Shown here in pieces: positions 1-6,315 of a stretch of DNA of 11,699 nucleotides (positions are counted from its first letter, which is position 1; each line of letters opens with the position of its first letter). The stretch covers positions 1 to 11,699 of the forward strand of contig CANQCQ010000015.1 in NCBI GenBank assembly GCA_947589725.1. Direction: 5' to 3'. A program made the translations under genes and the position numbers. The notes under the pieces are model-generated. The model was not told the origin of the DNA. It was given only the letters and a program-made list of their open reading frames with translations, and did not search any database. The DNA is from an uncultured Bacilli bacterium (lineage in GTDB: Bacteria; Bacillota_I; Bacilli_A; RF39; UBA660).

Positions 1-1118
1 TAGGGTTTCAAGAAATAGATGGCAAGATATATTTCCTATCACGAGATAGGACAATGTATGGAGCTAAAAAAACAGGCATGCTTACTGTAGGAGACTATAA
101 CTATTACTTAAATCCTAATGCTCAAATAGGTTGGTTCACATATAAAAATAATAAATATTATGCCAATGAAAGAGGAGAAATTCAATTAGGATTTCAAGAA
201 ATAGATGGTAAAATATACTTTTTCTCAAGAGATAAAACTAAGTATGGGGCAATGCGTACAGGTTGGTTAGAAGTAAATAATAACTATTATTATTTAGATG
301 ATACTGGAGCTGCAACTATAGCTGATGCCAATATAGATGGTCGAAATTATCGTTTTAATAGCGATGGTTCACTTTCCGGTTTTCAACAAAAAGATGGTCA
401 ATTATACTATTATGACCCTGATGGAACATTAAATAAAGGTGTTCAATATATGTGTGATAAATATTTTGACTTTAATGTAAGAGATGGTCATTTTCAAGGT
501 TTTGCAACTAGAATTACAGTTATAGATGTTTCAAAATGGCAAGGTGTAGTTAACTGGGATGAAGTAAAAAATTCTGGTAAAGTAGATGCTGTAATACTTC
601 GCCTAGGTTCTGCAACTTCAGATTTAGATCCTCAATTTATAAGAAATGTTCAAGAATTAAACAGATTAGGAATACCTTATGGAGTATATTTATTCAGTTA
701 TGCAGAAAATGCTTATGAAGCAGAATTAGAAGCAAACTTTGTAATTAATACAATTAATAATTCCAATTATCATGTAAATGTCAATCCTCATCTTGGAGTT
801 TTCTATGATCTTGAAAGTTGGATTAATTCCCTAGATGGTCATACTTCAGACGGAATTAGTAAAAATACATATTCAGAAATGATTCATACCTTTGTAGATA
901 AAGTAAGTTCTTCTCTAAACTTACCAGTAGGTGTGTATGCATCCAAATACTATGTTCAAGATAGATTTTTAGAAGAAGACAAACCATATGTTACATGGAT
1001 TGCTCAATGGTCTAATACTTGTACATATAATGGAACTTATAAAGGATGGCAATATACCAGTGAAGGTTCAATTCCAGGAATTAATGATAATGTAGATATG
1101 AATTTATTTTACTTTTAG
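1..1118 (+). CDS. GH25 muramidase with N-terminal wall-binding repeats (5' end outside window)
   Basis: The frame is open to the left edge (first full codon at nt 3), so the ATG at 54 is internal and the N-terminus, presumably with a signal peptide, is missing. The visible protein has two parts. Nt 3 to about 500 encode aromatic/glycine repeats of the YG or choline/glucan-binding type (units beginning GFQ, with YYY and GW motifs), expected to bind wall polymers. From about nt 515 to the end is a glycoside hydrolase family 25 domain, which cuts the MurNAc-GlcNAc bond of peptidoglycan. It shows the family IDVSKWQG motif (Asp at nt 525-527), the catalytic-type FYDLE (nt 801-815) and the usual NVDMN ending. 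The role is likely wall remodelling or daughter-cell separation; a role against competitors is possible. It is followed by its own terminator. Family assignment is confident; substrate preference and true length are unknown. Confidence 0.93.
   Translation, partial: GFQEIDGKIYFLSRDRTMYGAKKTGMLTVGDYNYYLNPNAQIGWFTYKNNKYYANERGEIQLGFQEIDGKIYFFSRDKTKYGAMRTGWLEVNNNYYYLDDTGAATIADANIDGRNYRFNSDGSLSGFQQKDGQLYYYDPDGTLNKGVQYMCDKYFDFNVRDGHFQGFATRITVIDVSKWQGVVNWDEVKNSGKVDAVILRLGSATSDLDPQFIRNVQELNRLGIPYGVYLFSYAENAYEAELEANFVINTINNSNYHVNVNPHLGVFYDLESWINSLDGHTSDGISKNTYSEMIHTFVDKVSSSLNLPVGVYASKYYVQDRFLEEDKPYVTWIAQWSNTCTYNGTYKGWQYTSEGSIPGINDNVDMNLFYF
3..377 (+). repeat. Tandem 62/63-codon wall-binding repeat
   Basis: Two consecutive in-frame units, nt 3-188 and 189-377, both begin with GFQEIDGKIYF and continue with SRD, YGA and TG in the same order. 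A third, shorter and more diverged unit starts at nt 378 (GFQQKDGQLYY). The DNA of the first two units is still visibly alike over about the first 80 nt, which suggests a fairly recent duplication. More units may lie upstream of the window. Confidence 0.8.
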
Positions 1119-1146
1119 AACTATTACAACAATAGTTCTTTTATTT
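1117..1146 (+). terminator. Rho-independent terminator of the GH25 gene
   Basis: A perfect 9-bp stem (1117-1125 with 1131-1139, arm AGAACTATT) closes a 5-nt loop and runs into TTTTATTT. The stem overlaps the last two bases of the TAG stop codon at 1116-1118, so gene and terminator are fused with no gap. Confidence 0.85.
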
Positions 1147-1172
1147 ACTAATATAAATAATTGATATATAAT
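1144..1172 (+). promoter_or_regulatory. Candidate sigma-A promoter for the gtrA-like gene
   Basis: TTTACT (1144-1149), 17 bp, TATAAT (1167-1172), followed by an AAAGGAG ribosome site at 1185-1191. It lies just after the terminator, so a new transcript is needed here. The -35 is imperfect. Confidence 0.5.
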
Positions 1173-1196
1173 TAAATTGTTATAAAAGGAGTATAT

Positions 1197-1595
1197 ATGA
1201 AGACAAATATTAAAGATAATAAATTAATTATTCAAATTATGAAATTCATAGTAGTAGGTGGAATTGCTACTTTAATAGATTTTGTAGTATTATTTATACT
1301 TAAAGAATTTATTGGTTTAAATGAAATCCTCGCAAACACAATATCATTTACAGTTTCTCTAATTTATAATTATATAGCTAGTATTAAATGGGTATTCGAT
1401 GTTAATAAAGAAAAAGATTCCAAAAAACAATTAATTTTCTTTATTATATTTAGTGTTATTGGTTTATTGATTAATAATTTAATTATGTGGATATTTATTG
1501 AATTTTTAGGTGTTTATTATTTAATTAGCAAAGTCTTCGCAACAGGAGTGGTCATGATATTTAATTTTGTAACACGTAAGTTATTTCTAGAATAA
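1197..1595 (+). CDS. GtrA-family polytopic membrane protein
   Basis: A 132-residue integral membrane protein of typical GtrA length. Four hydrophobic segments are visible at about residues 16-38, 43-65, 78-100 and 105-126. Family signatures are KFIVVGGIATLIDF near the start, the IYNY...KWVF pair at the end of helix 2, and NFVTRKL at the C-terminus. GtrA proteins are proposed to flip or help present polyprenyl-phosphate-linked sugars for glycosylation of wall polymers or O-antigens. No glycosyltransferase lies beside it, so the sugar is unknown. The start is set by AAAGGAG at 1185-1191, 5 nt before the ATG. A lipid kinase follows 55 bp downstream. Confidence 0.9.
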   Translation: MKTNIKDNKLIIQIMKFIVVGGIATLIDFVVLFILKEFIGLNEILANTISFTVSLIYNYIASIKWVFDVNKEKDSKKQLIFFIIFSVIGLLINNLIMWIFIEFLGVYYLISKVFATGVVMIFNFVTRKLFLE

Positions 1596-1612
1596 ATCTA
1601 TAAATAAACTTA

Positions 1613-1621
1613 TGTTATAAT
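1613..1621 (+). promoter_or_regulatory. Extended -10 promoter element before the lipid kinase
   Basis: TGTTATAAT matches an extended -10 (TGnTATAAT). It sits 15 bp ahead of the AAGGAG ribosome site (1636-1641). No convincing -35 is seen, which extended -10 promoters can tolerate. It may add to transcription from the gtrA-like gene. Confidence 0.45.
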
Positions 1622-1650
1622 AATGTTAAATACATAAGGAGTGATGTCTC

Positions 1651-2574
1651 TTGAAAAAATGTGTATTAATAATGAATCCAGAAAGTGGAAAGGCAAAAAA
1701 TAAAGAAAATATTAAAAATATTTATGATATACTTCGTAAATATGATTATGACGGTAAAATAGTTTATACAAAGAAAAAAAGTGATGCAACGGAAATAGTT
1801 AAAGGATTAGATAACTCAATTGATCTAGTTATTAGTTGTGGTGGCGATGGAACTTTAAACGAAGTAGTAACTGGAAATCTTCAAAGACAACAAAAATTAA
1901 CTTTAGCTAATTTACCTTTAGGAACAACAAATGATGTTGGAAATATGTATGGTTTAAATGGTAATATTATAAGCAATTTGGAAAAGTTATTAAAAGGAAA
2001 ACCTAAAAATATTGATGTTATAAAAATAAATGGAGTACCTTTTGTATATGTAGCATGTTTAGGTGATTATATAGATATGGCTTATAATACTCCAAGAGAA
2101 TTAAAAAAGAAATATGGTAAGATAGCCTATATATTATATGGCCTAAAACAGTTAAGAAATAAAATAAATGAATATAACATAAAATATAAAGTAAATGGTG
2201 AAAGTCATCGAGGTAAATATTCATTTATATTTATAACTAATTCATCCAGAGTAGCTGGAATGGATGATATTTATTATGATGTTAAATTAAATGACAATAA
2301 ATATGAAGTAGCACTTGCTAAAATAGATAATAAAAAAGACATGTTAAAAATGTTAGTTATGATCCAGACAAGAGCTTTAAAAGATATCCCTGGAATTACT
2401 TATTATCAGACAGATGATTTTGAAATTGAATTTTTAAATCCTCCCAAAACATCTTGGTGTATAGATGGAGAAGAATTAAAATCTAGTAAAACTAAGTTTA
2501 AGTTTGAAATAGATAGAACCACAACAATGTTAATGCCTCGTGAAAACTTATCTAAGTTATTTGAAAGTGAGTAA
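1651..2574 (+). CDS. Diacylglycerol/lipid kinase, DagK/BmrU/YegS family
   Basis: A soluble, membrane-associated kinase that transfers the ATP gamma-phosphate to diacylglycerol or a related lipid. In Gram-positives this recycles the diacylglycerol left by lipoteichoic acid synthesis. At 307 residues it has the normal length. Visible motifs are NPESGK (9-14), the nucleotide loop GGDGTLNEV (64-72), LPLGTTND (88-95) and the C-terminal IDGEE (271-275) that contributes an acidic metal or catalytic residue. The start is a TTG: AAGGAG at 1636-1641 is 9 nt upstream, and the ATG at 1644 is out of frame. The next gene starts one base after its stop, so the two are probably coupled. The exact lipid substrate cannot be read from sequence. 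Confidence 0.93.
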   Translation: MKKCVLIMNPESGKAKNKENIKNIYDILRKYDYDGKIVYTKKKSDATEIVKGLDNSIDLVISCGGDGTLNEVVTGNLQRQQKLTLANLPLGTTNDVGNMYGLNGNIISNLEKLLKGKPKNIDVIKINGVPFVYVACLGDYIDMAYNTPRELKKKYGKIAYILYGLKQLRNKINEYNIKYKVNGESHRGKYSFIFITNSSRVAGMDDIYYDVKLNDNKYEVALAKIDNKKDMLKMLVMIQTRALKDIPGITYYQTDDFEIEFLNPPKTSWCIDGEELKSSKTKFKFEIDRTTTMLMPRENLSKLFESE

Positions 2575-2575
2575 T

Positions 2576-3376
2576 ATGAAAAAGTATAGAAAAAGAAAAG
2601 TAAATAAAAAAATGCCAACAGTCAATGTAATAGTATTCTTGTTATTAAGATTTTTAATTGTTGTTTGTATGGTTGCTCAAAGTATGCATGGTAACTGGAA
2701 TAATGTATTTTTATGTATTTTAACATTAATATTATTTACAGTACCAATATTTGTAAAAAATAAATTGAATATTGAATTACCTAAAACACTAGAAATAATT
2801 ATATATTTATTTATATTTTCAAGTGAAATTTTAGGAGAAATTCAAAACTTTTATGGAATATTTAAGCATTGGGATACAATGCTTCATACTTTAAATGGGT
2901 TCTTATGTGCAGCTGTTGGTTTTTCACTTGTAGATATATTAAATAGAAATGAAGATAACTATATAAGTATGACTCCAATATTCATGGTAGTTGTATCAAT
3001 TTGCTTTTCAATGACAATAGGTGTACTTTGGGAATTTGCTGAATTTGGTGTTGATACATATTTAGAAAAAGATATGCAAAAAGATAGAGTTATTCAAACA
3101 ATTAATTCTAAAGCTTTAGGTAATAGTGAATTAAATGAAAAAATAACTATAAATGATATAAATAAAACAATAATATATTATGATAACTATAGGAAACAAA
3201 TACTTATAGATGGATACTTAGATGTTGGTTTGATAGATACCATGAAAGATTTATTTGTTAATTTCTTGGGAGCTTTAATTTTCTCATTATTTGGATTTTT
3301 ATATGTAAAAGATAGAGATGAATATAATTTTATTGAAAGATTTATTCCATTTGTAAAGAAGATGCAAGAAGAGTAA
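2576..3376 (+). CDS. YjdF-like (DUF2238-type) polytopic membrane protein
   Basis: A 266-residue membrane protein with hydrophobic segments near residues 16-36, 41-60, 71-87, 106-121, 132-151 and 227-243, and a Lys/Arg-rich cytoplasmic start. It carries what I recognise as the YjdF/DUF2238 pattern: HWDTMLHTLNG (98-108), WEFAEFGVD (152-160) and a late DTMKDL (221-226). These acidic and histidine residues sit in or beside the membrane helices and could bind a metal or phosphate, but the family has no settled function. The start is taken as ATG 2576, one base after the kinase stop, with a weak AAAGTGAG ribosome site. An upstream in-frame GTG at 2540 would overlap the kinase by 35 nt and has no ribosome site. 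A hairpin follows the gene. Confidence 0.75.
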   Translation: MKKYRKRKVNKKMPTVNVIVFLLLRFLIVVCMVAQSMHGNWNNVFLCILTLILFTVPIFVKNKLNIELPKTLEIIIYLFIFSSEILGEIQNFYGIFKHWDTMLHTLNGFLCAAVGFSLVDILNRNEDNYISMTPIFMVVVSICFSMTIGVLWEFAEFGVDTYLEKDMQKDRVIQTINSKALGNSELNEKITINDINKTIIYYDNYRKQILIDGYLDVGLIDTMKDLFVNFLGALIFSLFGFLYVKDRDEYNFIERFIPFVKKMQEE

Positions 3377-3387
3377 TCTTCTTTTTA
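3366..3387 (+). terminator. Probable terminator after the YjdF-like gene
   Basis: A 7-bp stem AAGAAGA/TCTTCTT (3366-3372 with 3377-3383) has a GTAA loop that includes most of the stop codon, and runs into TTTTT. It is short and AT-rich, so efficiency is uncertain. Confidence 0.5.
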
Positions 3388-3453
3388 TATTCAAAAACTT
3401 TTTAGATTGTAGAATTTATGATATGATTATATGGAAAGAATAGAAGGTATATT

Positions 3454-4134
3454 ATGAAAAAAAAGAAGTTTAATTCAAAACGTTTGACAATTAAATTAAT
3501 GCTTTGCTCAATATACTTAATTATTATTACTATTCTCTTAGTTGGTTCATATAGGATGTTTTCAAAAAACAAGATAATAAAAAAATGGGATGAAGTATCA
3601 TCAACAGAAGAATATAGTTATATGGAAATATCGAGGATGTCAGAAAAGTTTGCTTATTACGAAAATGAAAACATCGGCCTACATTTTGTAATTGAAGAAG
3701 AGGATACAAAGCAGTGGCATACTTATGTAATTGCTATAGACGAAAGTAATTATAATGACTATAAAGCTTTAATAGATTATTCTTATAATAGAACAGATAA
3801 AAAACCTGATAAAGTAGTTGTATATGGATATCCTAGTATAATGAATGATGAATTAAAACAAATAATATTAAAAAATATATCTAATTTTTTACCTAATCAA
3901 AATGAATTAAATATTACAAAAGATAATTTAGAAAATTATTTAACAAATAGTTATTTAGATACAACAATAGCACATAATGAAGGCTTTGATTTTATATTAT
4001 TTATTACATTATTATTACTTTTTATAATGATTGCACTATTAATATTTACAATATTTGATAGAGATAAAATTGTTGATAATATTGAAAAAAAGACTAAAGA
4101 CACTTCTAAAAAGAAAGTAAAAGTTAAAAATTAA
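3454..4134 (+). CDS. Unrecognised membrane protein, extracellular domain between two TM helices
   Basis: I do not recognise this 226-residue protein. A basic start (MKKKKFNSKR) leads into a TM helix at about 13-33. A polar domain follows at about 35-176, then a second very hydrophobic helix (179-201) and a Lys-rich tail (204-226). By the positive-inside rule the middle domain faces outward. It contains alternating beta-like segments (GLHFVIEEE, WHTYVIAI, DKVVVYGYP) and a helical stretch (NDELKQIILKNISNFL). No catalytic motif is evident. AGAAGG at 3442-3447 supports the ATG. The FemAB-type gene starts 19 bp after its stop, so a shared transcript and a wall-related role are likely but inferred. 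Confidence 0.8.
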   Translation: MKKKKFNSKRLTIKLMLCSIYLIIITILLVGSYRMFSKNKIIKKWDEVSSTEEYSYMEISRMSEKFAYYENENIGLHFVIEEEDTKQWHTYVIAIDESNYNDYKALIDYSYNRTDKKPDKVVVYGYPSIMNDELKQIILKNISNFLPNQNELNITKDNLENYLTNSYLDTTIAHNEGFDFILFITLLLLFIMIALLIFTIFDRDKIVDNIEKKTKDTSKKKVKVKN

Positions 4135-4153
4135 AGAAATGGAGATGCTACTT

Positions 4154-5380
4154 ATGAACTTTGTACAAATACAAGAAAATGAATATGAAGAATTTTGGAA
4201 TAATCACCCAAATAAGTCTTTTTTATCTTGTCCTAAGATAGCTAGATTGAGAGAAAAAAGAGGCTGGAAATCATACTTTGTTGCTGAAAAAGAAAATGAT
4301 AAAATAGTTGCCAGTGCGATGTTAGTTTCTAAAAGACGTCATTTTGGTGTTTATGAATTTTATGCTCCAAGAGGTTTTTTAGCAGATTTTAAAGATGAAA
4401 ATTTAATAAAAACATTTACTAATGATTTAAAAAAGTTCATAAAACAACATAATGGATATGTATTAAGAATTGATCCCTATATAATTAATAAACAAAGAGA
4501 TATAGATGGCAATATTGTAGAAGGAGGAGTTGATAATTCCTTTTCTATTAAATTATTAAAAGATTTAGGATATAAAAAAGTATCTAAAGAAAATAAAGAA
4601 CAAGTAGGTTGGATGTTTTCTTTAGACTTAGAAGGAAAAGATGAAGAAACTATTTTAAAAGAAATGAAGCCTGGTACAAGAAACACAATCAGGAAAACAG
4701 AAAAAATAGGCATCGATGTTCGAGAAATTTCTTATGATGAATTAGGCGAGTTTTATAAAATTATGGAAGAGACTTCAAAAAGAAAAGGATTTTTAAATAG
4801 AGAATTATCTTATTATCAAGATATGTATAATTTATTTCATGAATCAAATGAAGTAAAATATTTTATAACTTCTATAAATTTAGATAAGTATATTGAATCA
4901 TTAAAAAATGAAAAAGTAGAAAAAGAAGAAAAAATAAATGCCTTAAGTGCTGCAAAATATAATGATGGTCAAAAGAAAAACTTATCCAATGAAATTGATT
5001 CTCTTACTAAGCGTATAAAAGAAGCAGAAGATATTATTTTACAGACTGGAGAAAATGTGATAAACTTATCTGGTTCTATGTTCATATTAATAAAACCTGA
5101 AATAATATATTTATCAAGTGGTAATTATGAAGAATATATGAAATTTAATTCTCAATATTTAATTCAATGGGAATTAATAAAGTATGGAATAAAAAATGGT
5201 TTTAAAAAACATAACTTTTATGGTATACCAGAAGATATTAATACTCATCCAAAAGATTATGGAATATATGAATTTAAAAGAGGATTTAATGGTTATGTTG
5301 AAGAATTAATAGGAGAATATGAATTACCAATAAAATTACATTATTATTTATTTAAATTAATACATAAAATAAAAAAATAG
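4154..5380 (+). CDS. FemAB-family peptidoglycan aminoacyltransferase
   Basis: A 408-residue FemA/FemX/MurM-type enzyme. Such enzymes take amino acids from aminoacyl-tRNA and add them to the stem-peptide lysine of lipid II, building the interpeptide bridge on the cytoplasmic face of the membrane. Two GNAT-like halves are visible, with APRGF (71-75), RIDPY (105-109), TRNTIRK (175-181), SGSMF (306-310), IQWE..K.G (337-346), NFYGI (354-358) and YEFKRGFNG (372-380). A charged heptad-like insertion at about 243-297 is the tRNA-synthetase-like coiled-coil arm found in this family. Start ATG 4154 is preferred because GGAG at 4141-4144 is 9 nt upstream; an in-frame ATG at 4139 lacks a good site. The amino acid donated is not readable. 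This implies a directly cross-linked or bridged Lys-type peptidoglycan. Confidence 0.92.
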   Translation: MNFVQIQENEYEEFWNNHPNKSFLSCPKIARLREKRGWKSYFVAEKENDKIVASAMLVSKRRHFGVYEFYAPRGFLADFKDENLIKTFTNDLKKFIKQHNGYVLRIDPYIINKQRDIDGNIVEGGVDNSFSIKLLKDLGYKKVSKENKEQVGWMFSLDLEGKDEETILKEMKPGTRNTIRKTEKIGIDVREISYDELGEFYKIMEETSKRKGFLNRELSYYQDMYNLFHESNEVKYFITSINLDKYIESLKNEKVEKEEKINALSAAKYNDGQKKNLSNEIDSLTKRIKEAEDIILQTGENVINLSGSMFILIKPEIIYLSSGNYEEYMKFNSQYLIQWELIKYGIKNGFKKHNFYGIPEDINTHPKDYGIYEFKRGFNGYVEELIGEYELPIKLHYYLFKLIHKIKK

Positions 5381-5389
5381 AGGTGCATG

Positions 5390-5893
5390 ATGAAAAATAT
5401 ACAAGATTTCTATAATAAAATAAAAGATATAAGATATGGTTGGCATGATAAAGATGGAAATATAAATGAAAAAATAGTAAACTTTAGAGAAAATTTTATA
5501 CTTCAAGATAAAGAAACTATACTTAAAGATAGATATGCCATTTGTTGGGAAATGTGTGAAATACAAAGAGAATTCTTTAATAAAAATAATATTGAAAATA
5601 AAACAATATCAGCTTATTTAAATAATAGTAGAAACAATGCTTGTCATACCTTTTCAGTATTTTTCTTAAATAATAAATGTTATTGGTTTGAAGCATCATG
5701 GATAAATAAAAAAGGAATTAGAGAATTTAATTCTCTAAATGAAGTATTAGAATACTTTAGAAATAATTTCCAAGATTTTGCTAGAAGTGAATATGATAAA
5801 AATAATTTATTATTTTTTGAATATGATAGAGTCACTCCCGGAACAACAGTAGATGATTTTTATAAAAATTTTCTAAATGGTAAAAAATTATAA
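5390..5893 (+). CDS. Transglutaminase-like (papain-fold) protein
   Basis: A 167-residue cytoplasmic protein with no signal or TM segment. It resembles small transglutaminase-like proteins of Firmicutes. A Cys in YAICWEMCE (Cys52) starts a helix, CHTFSVFF carries His86 at a beta strand, and YWFEASW carries Glu101. This order (Cys, His, acidic) is that of the papain/transglutaminase triad, so a thiol protease, amidase or cross-linking activity is plausible; substrate is unknown. Two ATGs overlap (5387, 5390). AGAGGTG at 5379-5385 is 4 nt before the second, the same spacing used by the arsR gene, so 5390 is preferred. It follows the FemAB-type gene by 9 bp and ends the operon. Fold assignment is by motif only. 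Confidence 0.75.
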   Translation: MKNIQDFYNKIKDIRYGWHDKDGNINEKIVNFRENFILQDKETILKDRYAICWEMCEIQREFFNKNNIENKTISAYLNNSRNNACHTFSVFFLNNKCYWFEASWINKKGIREFNSLNEVLEYFRNNFQDFARSEYDKNNLLFFEYDRVTPGTTVDDFYKNFLNGKKL

Positions 5894-5907
5894 AATTTAT
5901 ACAGAAT

Positions 5908-5942
5908 AATAAAGGTTTTAAAAAATAAAGCCTTTATTTTTT
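5908..5942 (+). terminator. Strong terminator closing the FemAB operon
   Basis: A 12-bp stem with one G-U pair (5908-5919 with 5927-5938, outer arm AATAAAGG/CCTTTATT) has a 7-nt loop and runs into TTTTTT at 5937-5942. It separates the FemAB operon from the metal-efflux operon. Confidence 0.85.
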
Positions 5943-5950
5943 ATAATTTA

Positions 5951-5979
5951 TTGACTAATATTGCATAATATAATATTAT
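5951..5979 (+). promoter_or_regulatory. Sigma-A promoter of the arsR-ATPase operon
   Basis: TTGACT (5951-5956), exactly 17 bp, TATTAT (5974-5979), each one base off consensus. The predicted transcription start (about 5986) falls inside the palindrome at 5983-6004. An alternative TATAAT at 5969 gives only a 12-bp spacer and is less likely. Confidence 0.75.
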
Positions 5980-5982
5980 GAA

Positions 5983-6004
5983 TATATGAACAATTATTCA
6001 TATA
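5983..6004 (+). promoter_or_regulatory. ArsR/SmtB-type operator palindrome
   Basis: Perfect 8-bp inverted arms TATATGAA and TTCATATA are separated by 6 bp. The ATATGAAC...TTCATAT pattern is the known half-site type for CzrA, SmtB and ZiaR metal sensors. It covers the start of transcription just downstream of the -10, where a bound repressor would block initiation. Its partner is presumably the ArsR protein encoded 14 bp downstream. Confidence 0.85.
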
Positions 6005-6017
6005 ATAGAGGTGTAAA

Positions 6018-6314
6018 ATGAAAATACATAGTAAAGAATTACTTATTGGATTAAGTGAGTTTTATAAAATATTTGGAGATCCTACTAGATTAAGAATACT
6101 TGATGTTTTAGCTAATAAGCCATTATGTGTTAATGAAATTAGTGAAGCTATTAATGTATCACAGTCAGCTATATCACATCAGTTAAAAATATTGAGATTA
6201 TCTAATCTAGTAAAAACAGAAAAAATAGGTAAAAACGTTTTATATTCTATTAGTGATGATCATATAAAGATTATCTTAAAATATGGTTTAGAACATATAA
6301 AAGAGGTGATATAA
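6018..6314 (+). CDS. ArsR/SmtB-family metal-sensing repressor, alpha-5 (CzrA-like) type
   Basis: A 98-residue winged-helix dimer repressor that leaves DNA when metal binds. The recognition helix is SQSAISHQLKILR (48-60), followed by the wing GKNVLYSI (71-78). The C-terminal helix carries D80-x-H82-x10-H93-x2-E96, the complete alpha-5 Zn/Co/Ni-type site known from SmtB and CzrA. The alpha-3 cysteine box of ArsR/CadC is reduced to one Cys (LCVNE, Cys37), so Cd/As sensing through that box is unlikely. The expected inducer is Zn(II), possibly Co(II). AGAGGTG at 6007-6013 precedes the ATG by 4 nt. It sits under its own operator (autoregulation) and one base ahead of the efflux ATPase it should control. 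Confidence 0.92.
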   Translation: MKIHSKELLIGLSEFYKIFGDPTRLRILDVLANKPLCVNEISEAINVSQSAISHQLKILRLSNLVKTEKIGKNVLYSISDDHIKIILKYGLEHIKEVI

Positions 6315-6315
6315 A

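Noticed and set aside
1577..1612. Bulged inverted repeat around the gtrA stop codon
   Set aside because: About 10 bp with a bulge and a long AT loop, and no T-run; likely chance, and it leaves read-through into the kinase possible.
2018..2224. Minus-strand open frame, 68 codons
   Set aside because: Lies wholly inside the lipid kinase gene, has no ribosome site and a low-complexity hydrophobic translation; antisense shadow.
2406..2618. Minus-strand open frame, 70 codons
   Set aside because: Antisense to the end of the kinase and the start of the YjdF-like gene; no ribosome site.
3399..3427. Possible promoter (TATGAT at 3422-3427) before the unknown membrane protein gene
   Set aside because: No acceptable -35 at 16-18 bp; a promoter is expected here after the hairpin, but I cannot place it.
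4477..4713. Minus-strand open frame, 78 codons
   Set aside because: Antisense to the well-supported FemAB-type gene.
5357..5566. Minus-strand Phe/Tyr/Ile-rich open frame
   Set aside because: Antisense to the FemAB/transglutaminase-like junction; composition is that of reversed AT-rich coding DNA.
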